This document shows, piece by piece, positions 60,270 through 64,000 of a stretch of 64,000 nucleotides of DNA. Position numbers and translations under genes: made by a program. The stretch's first letter is position 1. Each line of letters starts with the position of its first letter. A model generated the notes under the pieces. That model saw only the letters and a program-made list of their open reading frames with translations, had not been told where the DNA came from and did not search any database. Source of the DNA: Desnuesiella massiliensis (GTDB lineage Bacteria > Bacillota > Clostridia > Clostridiales > Clostridiaceae); contig NZ_LN879455.1 in NCBI RefSeq assembly GCF_001403615.1, positions 558,001 to 622,000 on the forward strand, given 5' to 3'.

Positions 60270-60737
60270 GTGAATTTAAATATAGTATTATTTCAACCAG
60301 AAATTCCACAAAATACAGGAAACATAGCAAGAACTTGTGTGTTAACTAATTCTAAGCTACACCTTATAAAACCTTTAGGCTTTAGTCTAGATGAAAAACA
60401 TCTTAAAAGAGCAGGATTAGATTATTGGCAATATTTAGATATGGAGATTCATGAAAGCTATGAAGCTTTAAGAGAAAAATATAAAGAAGGTACTTTTTAC
60501 TTTTCTACCACAAAGGGAAAGCATTTTTATCATCAGGTTAATTTTAAGGCTGGAGATTTTATTATCTTTGGAAGAGAGTCCAGTGGACTTCCAGATTACA
60601 TAAGAGATAGCGATCCTGATAGATGTATTAGAATACCTATGCTTGAAACAAGTACTAGATCCTTAAATTTGTCAAATACTGTTTCTATTATAGCCTATGA
60701 AGCTTTAAGGCAAAGCGGATTTCCAAATATGAAGTAA
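60270..60737 (+). CDS. trmL: tRNA (cytidine(34)-2'-O)-methyltransferase
   Basis: 155 residues from GTG 60270, 7 nt after GGAGGT; the longer frame upstream has no support. SPOUT features: VLFQPEIPQNTGNIARTC (N-terminal), HLIKPLGFSL, LDYWQYLDMEIHESYE, IIFGRESSGLPDYI and RIPMLETSTRSLNLSNTVSI (the knot). It methylates the wobble ribose of tRNA-Leu isoacceptors using SAM. The DegV gene follows by 15 bp. Confidence 0.94.
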   Translation: MNLNIVLFQPEIPQNTGNIARTCVLTNSKLHLIKPLGFSLDEKHLKRAGLDYWQYLDMEIHESYEALREKYKEGTFYFSTTKGKHFYHQVNFKAGDFIIFGRESSGLPDYIRDSDPDRCIRIPMLETSTRSLNLSNTVSIIAYEALRQSGFPNMK

Positions 60738-60752
60738 AGGGGAATGGAGGAA

Positions 60753-61589
60753 ATGACTAAGATAAAATTAATAACGGATAGTACGGCAGATTTACCCAGT
60801 ACTATTATTGAAAAATATAATATAGAGGTTCTTCCTCTAATAGTTAATTTTGGGGAAGAGAGTTATTATGATGGAGTAGACATCAATTTTAATAAATTGC
60901 TTAGCAAAATAAAAACTGAAGGAGTTTTTCCAAGCACTTCTCAAATAAATCCTCAAAGATTTCAAGATTGCTATAAAAAATATTTAGATGAAGGTTATGA
61001 TATAATTTCTATTCATTTATCATCTAATATGAGCGGAACCTTTCAGTCAGCTTGTATAGCCAAGGAATTATTAGAAAGGGATAATATCTCAATAATTGAC
61101 AGTAGGAATGTTACTTCAGGTTTAGGGGTATTAGTGCTTAAAGCTGCTAGGCTCATAGAAGAAGGAAAAGGATTAAAGGACATAGAGAAAGAAATAATCA
61201 GTGCTATTCCTAAAGTAAAAAGCTCATTGGCTTTTACAGAGCTAGAGCATCTTGTAAAGGGCGGAAGGCTCTCTAAAACAGCAGGTTTTGTAGGTAATAT
61301 TCTTGGTATAAAGCCTATATTAGCTGTACAGGAAGGCGAAATGGTAGTGTTAGAGAAAGTAAGAGGAAGTAAAAAGGCCCTAAAGAGCATTTTAGAACAT
61401 GTAGATAACAATCCTTATGATAACAAAGAACCTTTTATACTTCTAAATGCGGCTAGCGAAGATATATTAGATACTTTAAGAGATGCATTAAAGGAAAAAG
61501 GGGTAGATTTCATAGAGGCAGAAGTAGGCTGCGTAGTAGGAACCCATTCTGGGCCTAGGGCTTGTGGAGTGTTTTATATCGAGAAATAA
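60753..61589 (+). CDS. DegV family protein
   Basis: 278 residues from ATG 60753; AAGGGG lies about 10 nt upstream and GGAGG close before, while an ATG at 60744 is also possible. N-terminal KLITDSTADLPSTIIEKYNI, FPSTSQINPQRFQDCYKKYL, SIHLSSNMSGTFQSA and EHLVKGGRLSKTAGFVGNIL define the family, which binds a fatty acid between two domains. In Firmicutes such proteins (FakB) present fatty acids to the kinase FakA; whether this one does is inferred. Confidence 0.9.
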   Translation: MTKIKLITDSTADLPSTIIEKYNIEVLPLIVNFGEESYYDGVDINFNKLLSKIKTEGVFPSTSQINPQRFQDCYKKYLDEGYDIISIHLSSNMSGTFQSACIAKELLERDNISIIDSRNVTSGLGVLVLKAARLIEEGKGLKDIEKEIISAIPKVKSSLAFTELEHLVKGGRLSKTAGFVGNILGIKPILAVQEGEMVVLEKVRGSKKALKSILEHVDNNPYDNKEPFILLNAASEDILDTLRDALKEKGVDFIEAEVGCVVGTHSGPRACGVFYIEK

Positions 61590-61687
61590 TATCGGAATTA
61601 TATATTTTTGTATGTATTACAATGCTAATAAAAATAGCTAGTTAGACAGGTGAATAGTTATTTATTTAGAGTATTATTAGATTTTTT

Positions 61688-61722
61688 GATTATTGCTATT
61701 TATAAAACAAATAGCAATAATC
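61688..61722. promoter_or_regulatory. Perfect 14-bp inverted repeat upstream of the glycine riboswitch
   Basis: GATTATTGCTATTT (61688-61701) and AAATAGCAATAATC (61709-61722) around a 7-nt loop, without a T-run, so it does not look like a terminator. A TATAAT box lies 30 bp downstream (61751-61756). A regulator site for the grd operon is possible. Confidence 0.45.
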
Positions 61723-61789
61723 AAAATAATGATGGAAAAAATTCATTATTTATAATATAATAAAAGTGAAAAATATAACAAATAGCTGT

Positions 61790-61985
61790 GGATGAATTTT
61801 ACGGGAGATGATTGCTACTTGCAATAGCCGAAGGAATAAGTAATATAGCCCATATATTATGAAGCTCTCAGGCAAAAGTACCGAAAAAGGACACAACTCT
61901 GGAAAGCGCAAGCACCGAAGGAGTAAATCTCTCAGGTTACAAGACAGAGAATAAAGGCATAGGGCTTTTATTCCTGTCTTTTTTG
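61790..61985 (+). promoter_or_regulatory. Tandem glycine riboswitch with terminator
   Basis: Aptamer 1 spans ~61801-61883 (ACGGGAGATGATTGC, GCCGAAGGAATAAG, AAGCTCTCAGGCAAAAGTACC) and aptamer 2 ~61888-61945 (GGACACAACTCTGGAAAGCG, CACCGAAGGAGTAA, TCTCTCAGGTTACA), followed by an AAGACAG / CTGTCTT terminator stem (61941-61980) with TTTTT. Glycine should favour antitermination, turning on the glycine reductase operon. The 61590-61790 remainder holds the inverted repeat and an AT-rich promoter region. Confidence 0.95.
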
Positions 61986-62014
61986 TTTGCAATAAAATGA
62001 AAGGATTATTAAAC

Positions 62015-62392
62015 ATGATAGAACAATTTATGGTTATAACTAATAATCCCATGAGTTTGGAAAGGTTTAAGACAAACTATTTGGTAAAATACATAGAAGG
62101 AAGCACCTTAGAAGTATTCAGTGAAGTTAGGGATCGCATACATTTAGGGCATAAGTTACTTACTCATCCTCTTATGAGCAGTATTAAACCAAACGAAACG
62201 CCCTATAGAACAGTGCTAATAACTAAGCAAAAGTATTCGGGCTTAGATTTTGATTCTTTAAATATTGTTGAAAACGCTATCATTACTACAGAGAAGTTTA
62301 TAAAGGATTTTAATATTCCTAATTGGAATGAGTCTATTCTACAAGATTTTCAACTTATTGACTTTGATTTAATATATCATGCTATTAATTAA
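62015..62392 (+). CDS. grdX: GrdX family protein
   Basis: 125 residues from ATG 62015 (AAAGG 10 nt upstream). The sequence FMVITNNPMSLERFK, VEGSTLEVFSEVRDRIHLGH-like region (here IEGSTLEVFSEVRDRIHLGH) and LLTHPLMSSIKPNETPYRTV match GrdX, a small protein of unknown function at the head of glycine reductase operons. It lies 30 nt after the riboswitch terminator and precedes trxB, so its position agrees with the family. Confidence 0.92.
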   Translation: MIEQFMVITNNPMSLERFKTNYLVKYIEGSTLEVFSEVRDRIHLGHKLLTHPLMSSIKPNETPYRTVLITKQKYSGLDFDSLNIVENAIITTEKFIKDFNIPNWNESILQDFQLIDFDLIYHAIN

Positions 62393-62449
62393 AAGCTTTA
62401 TTGGATATAATGTAATTAATTAAATAATTATATACGAGGAGGACTTTAT

Positions 62450-63373
62450 ATGTCACATATTTATGACACCATAATAATTGGTGGAGGACCAGCAGGACTT
62501 TCAGCAGGATTATATGCAGCAAGATCAAAAATGGATACTATTTTAATTGAAAGAGGAAAATTTGGAGGACAAACTGCTACTACAGAAGAGTTAGAGAATT
62601 ATCCTGGTTCCATAGAAGATTGTACAGGACCTGGACTAATTGAAAGAATGAAAAAGCAAGCGGAAGAATTCGGAACTAAATTTGTAAAAGATGAGGTTTT
62701 AGAAGTAGAACTAGATGGAAAAATAAAAAAGGTAGTTTGCAAGAAAGAGACCTATGAAGCAAAAACTATAATTATAGCAACAGGTGCATATCCAAGACTA
62801 GCTGGATTTAAAAATGAGTTAGAGCTTAGAGGAAGAGGAGTTTCCTATTGCGCTACTTGCGATGCAGATTTCTTTACAGAATTAGATGTAGCGGTTTTAG
62901 GCGGAGGAGATTCTGCTATAGATGAAGCCATATATCTAACTAAGTTTGCTGAGAATGTTACTATTATACATAGAAGAGATGGCTTTAGAGCTGCAAAAAC
63001 TTCTCTTGAAAAGGCTCAAAATAATCCGAAAATAAAGTTTATACTAGATACAGTGGTAGAAGAGGCTAAGGGAGAAGAAATATTAGAAGGTTTAGTACTT
63101 AAAAATGTAAAGAGTGGGGAAATAAGCGAACTTAAAGTGGATGGATGCTTTGTATTCGTTGGATATCTTCCAATATCAGATTTATTTAAAGGAAAAATAA
63201 AAATGAATGATAGGGGAGATATTATAACAGACGAAGATATGAGATGTGATGTACCAGGAGTATTTGCTGCAGGAGATATAAGAGAAAAATCCTTAAGACA
63301 AGTAATAACAGCATCAGCGGATGGAGCAATTGCGGCTACTACTGCAGAAAAATATATAGAAGAACATTTTTAA
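62450..63373 (+). CDS. trxB: Thioredoxin reductase of the glycine reductase operon
   Basis: 307 residues. FAD-binding IIIGGGPAGLSAGLYAARSK (N-terminal), redox centre YCATCDADFF (~135), NAD(P)H region AVLGGGDSAIDEAIYLTKFA (~148) and C-terminal FAAGDIREKSLRQVITASADG. It passes electrons from NAD(P)H to thioredoxin, which reduces glycine reductase. CGAGGAGGACTTTAT gives a strong ribosome site. Operon order grdX-trxB-trxA-grdE. Confidence 0.95.
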   Translation: MSHIYDTIIIGGGPAGLSAGLYAARSKMDTILIERGKFGGQTATTEELENYPGSIEDCTGPGLIERMKKQAEEFGTKFVKDEVLEVELDGKIKKVVCKKETYEAKTIIIATGAYPRLAGFKNELELRGRGVSYCATCDADFFTELDVAVLGGGDSAIDEAIYLTKFAENVTIIHRRDGFRAAKTSLEKAQNNPKIKFILDTVVEEAKGEEILEGLVLKNVKSGEISELKVDGCFVFVGYLPISDLFKGKIKMNDRGDIITDEDMRCDVPGVFAAGDIREKSLRQVITASADGAIAATTAEKYIEEHF

Positions 63374-63422
63374 TGATAAATAATTATATTTTATTTAATA
63401 TAAATTTAGGAGGTATTTTGAA

Positions 63423-63755
63423 ATGTTAGAATTAGATAAGGATAATTTCGAAGCAGAAGTGCTTCAATACACTGAAAAACCTGTTTTTGTTGATTTCTGG
63501 GGAGATAAATGTGAAATATGTAAAGAACTTATGCCTGGAGTTCATGGATTAGAAGAAAAATATGGCGATAAGATTAAATTTGCTAGCTTAAATATAAGCA
63601 CTGCAAGAAGATTAGCTATTGCTCAAAGAGTATTGGGTCTTCCTACTATGATAATATACAAAAATGGTGAAAAGTTAGCTACTATAACTCCAGATAAAAT
63701 AAGTACTTTGGATGATGTAGAAAACTTTATAAAAGAGACTTACGACACTTTATAA
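63423..63755 (+). CDS. trxA: Thioredoxin-like protein of the glycine reductase operon, CEIC active site
   Basis: 110 residues. The thioredoxin fold shows VFVDFWGDKCEICKELMPGV (~20-39), so the usual WCGPC is replaced by a CEIC centre with W-G-D-K before it, and LPTMIIYKNGEKL has the cis-Pro. Thioredoxins encoded in grd operons are known to deviate from the common CGPC. It should deliver electrons from TrxB to the selenoprotein components. AGGAGGTATTTTGAA precedes the ATG. Confidence 0.92.
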   Translation: MLELDKDNFEAEVLQYTEKPVFVDFWGDKCEICKELMPGVHGLEEKYGDKIKFASLNISTARRLAIAQRVLGLPTMIIYKNGEKLATITPDKISTLDDVENFIKETYDTL

Positions 63756-63763
63756 AATGATAA

Positions 63764-63796
63764 TATCTAGAGTTTGCCTAAAAGGCACTCTAGATT
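63764..63796 (+). other. Intercistronic hairpin between trxA and grdE
   Basis: ATCTAGAGTTTGCC / GGCACTCTAGAT arms around a TAAAA loop, without a T-run. It may stabilise the 3' end of the upstream message or adjust expression of grdE relative to trxA. Confidence 0.5.
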
Positions 63797-63823
63797 ATAT
63801 ATAATATTTAGGAGGTGAACGCT

Positions 63824-64000
63824 TTGCGTCTTGAGATTGGGAAAATATTTATAAAGGATATTCAATTTGGACCTGATACAAAGGTTGAAAAGGGTGTTCT
63901 TTATGTGAACAAGGAAGAATTATTAAAAGAAGTATCTGGTGATGAGAGAATCGAAAGCATAGACTTTGATATCGCTAGACCAGGAGAAGAAGTAAGAATA
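63824..64000 (+). CDS. grdE: Glycine reductase proprotein GrdE (component B precursor), 3' truncated by window
   Basis: Starts at TTG 63824 with GGAGGTG 6 nt upstream. The visible 59 codons read MRLEIGKIFIKDIQFG, then KGVLYVNKEELLKEVSGDER and SIDFDIARPGEEVRI, the N-terminus of GrdE. GrdE is processed into two subunits of component B, one with a pyruvoyl group, which bind glycine as a Schiff base before reductive deamination to acetyl-phosphate. The rest of the gene, and the Sec-containing grdA and grdB, would lie to the right. Confidence 0.95.
   Translation, partial: MRLEIGKIFIKDIQFGPDTKVEKGVLYVNKEELLKEVSGDERIESIDFDIARPGEEVRI

Noticed and set aside
61043..61411. 122-codon minus-strand ORF within the DegV gene
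   Set aside because: Shadow of a clear family member on the + strand.

Overview
The window is AT-rich, densely packed DNA from an anaerobic, spore-forming member of the Clostridiaceae. Supporting signs are strong AGGAGG-type ribosome sites, T-box and glycine riboswitches, a SleB cortex-lytic enzyme, rubrerythrin, the oxygen-sensitive 4Fe-4S serine dehydratase, and the start of a glycine reductase (Stickland) operon at the right edge. One in-frame TGA gene reads as a HesB-like selenoprotein, which fits an organism that also needs selenocysteine for glycine reductase. Genus-level identity is inference; I did not fix a species. I saw no rRNA, tRNA, CRISPR array, prophage or transposase gene.

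Layout. 1-3450: end of a DsrE-domain protein, a soluble chemotaxis-type transducer, a DUF2225 protein and a small (p)ppGpp synthetase. 3616-6939: an operon of a repeat protein, a MoxR-type AAA+ ATPase and a VWA-like protein (RavA-ViaA-like architecture). 6961-8480: a palindromic repeat, then a tandem pair of HesB-like genes, one with Sec (TGA) and one with Cys, each with a sigma-A promoter overlapping a Fur-box-like site. 8533-13008: HelD, a leader with two hairpin terminators, a thioredoxin-like/GNAT-like fusion, decayed coding sequence and a methyltransferase. 13042-22003: leuS under a Leu T-box, MATE exporter, CYTH protein, DUF6106-like and nucleoid-associated proteins, fba, DUF4363/DUF421 pair. 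22187-30904: nucleoside kinase, sdaAB-sdaAA, rubrerythrin, Cax antiporter, pssA, CBS protein, lipid kinase. 31135-35526: XpaC-TelA pair and a YgiQ radical SAM enzyme. 35634-37755: an M-box Mg2+ riboswitch, a 20-codon leader ORF and a soluble MgtE-like protein with no membrane domain, bracketed by two copies of one palindromic repeat. 37810-42310: sleB, Cys T-box with cysK-cysE, queG, plsC. 42596-44065: an oadB/OadG-like pair behind a structured leader. 44253-53008: nth, a MASE3-PAS histidine kinase, a PAP2-VanR/VanS-like cluster ending in ddl, M42 peptidase. 53258-61589: VanW, a second MoxR-DUF58-transglutaminase operon, HAD hydrolase, trmL, degV. 61790-64000: tandem glycine riboswitch, grdX, trxB, trxA and the first 59 codons of grdE.

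How it fits together. Much of the regulation is RNA-based: two T-boxes (Leu CTC and Cys TGC specifiers), an M-box, a glycine riboswitch and at least two unassigned leader hairpins. Cys and Ser metabolism (cysK-cysE, sdaAB-sdaAA) and glycine reduction form a coherent amino-acid-fermenting picture. Three ~200-bp copies of one palindromic repeat all lie between convergent genes beside terminators. The most notable items are the Sec/Cys HesB pair with iron-type operators, the translated leader peptide between the Mg2+ riboswitch and its gene, the promoter-terminator unit near 11000, and the dispersed palindromic repeats.
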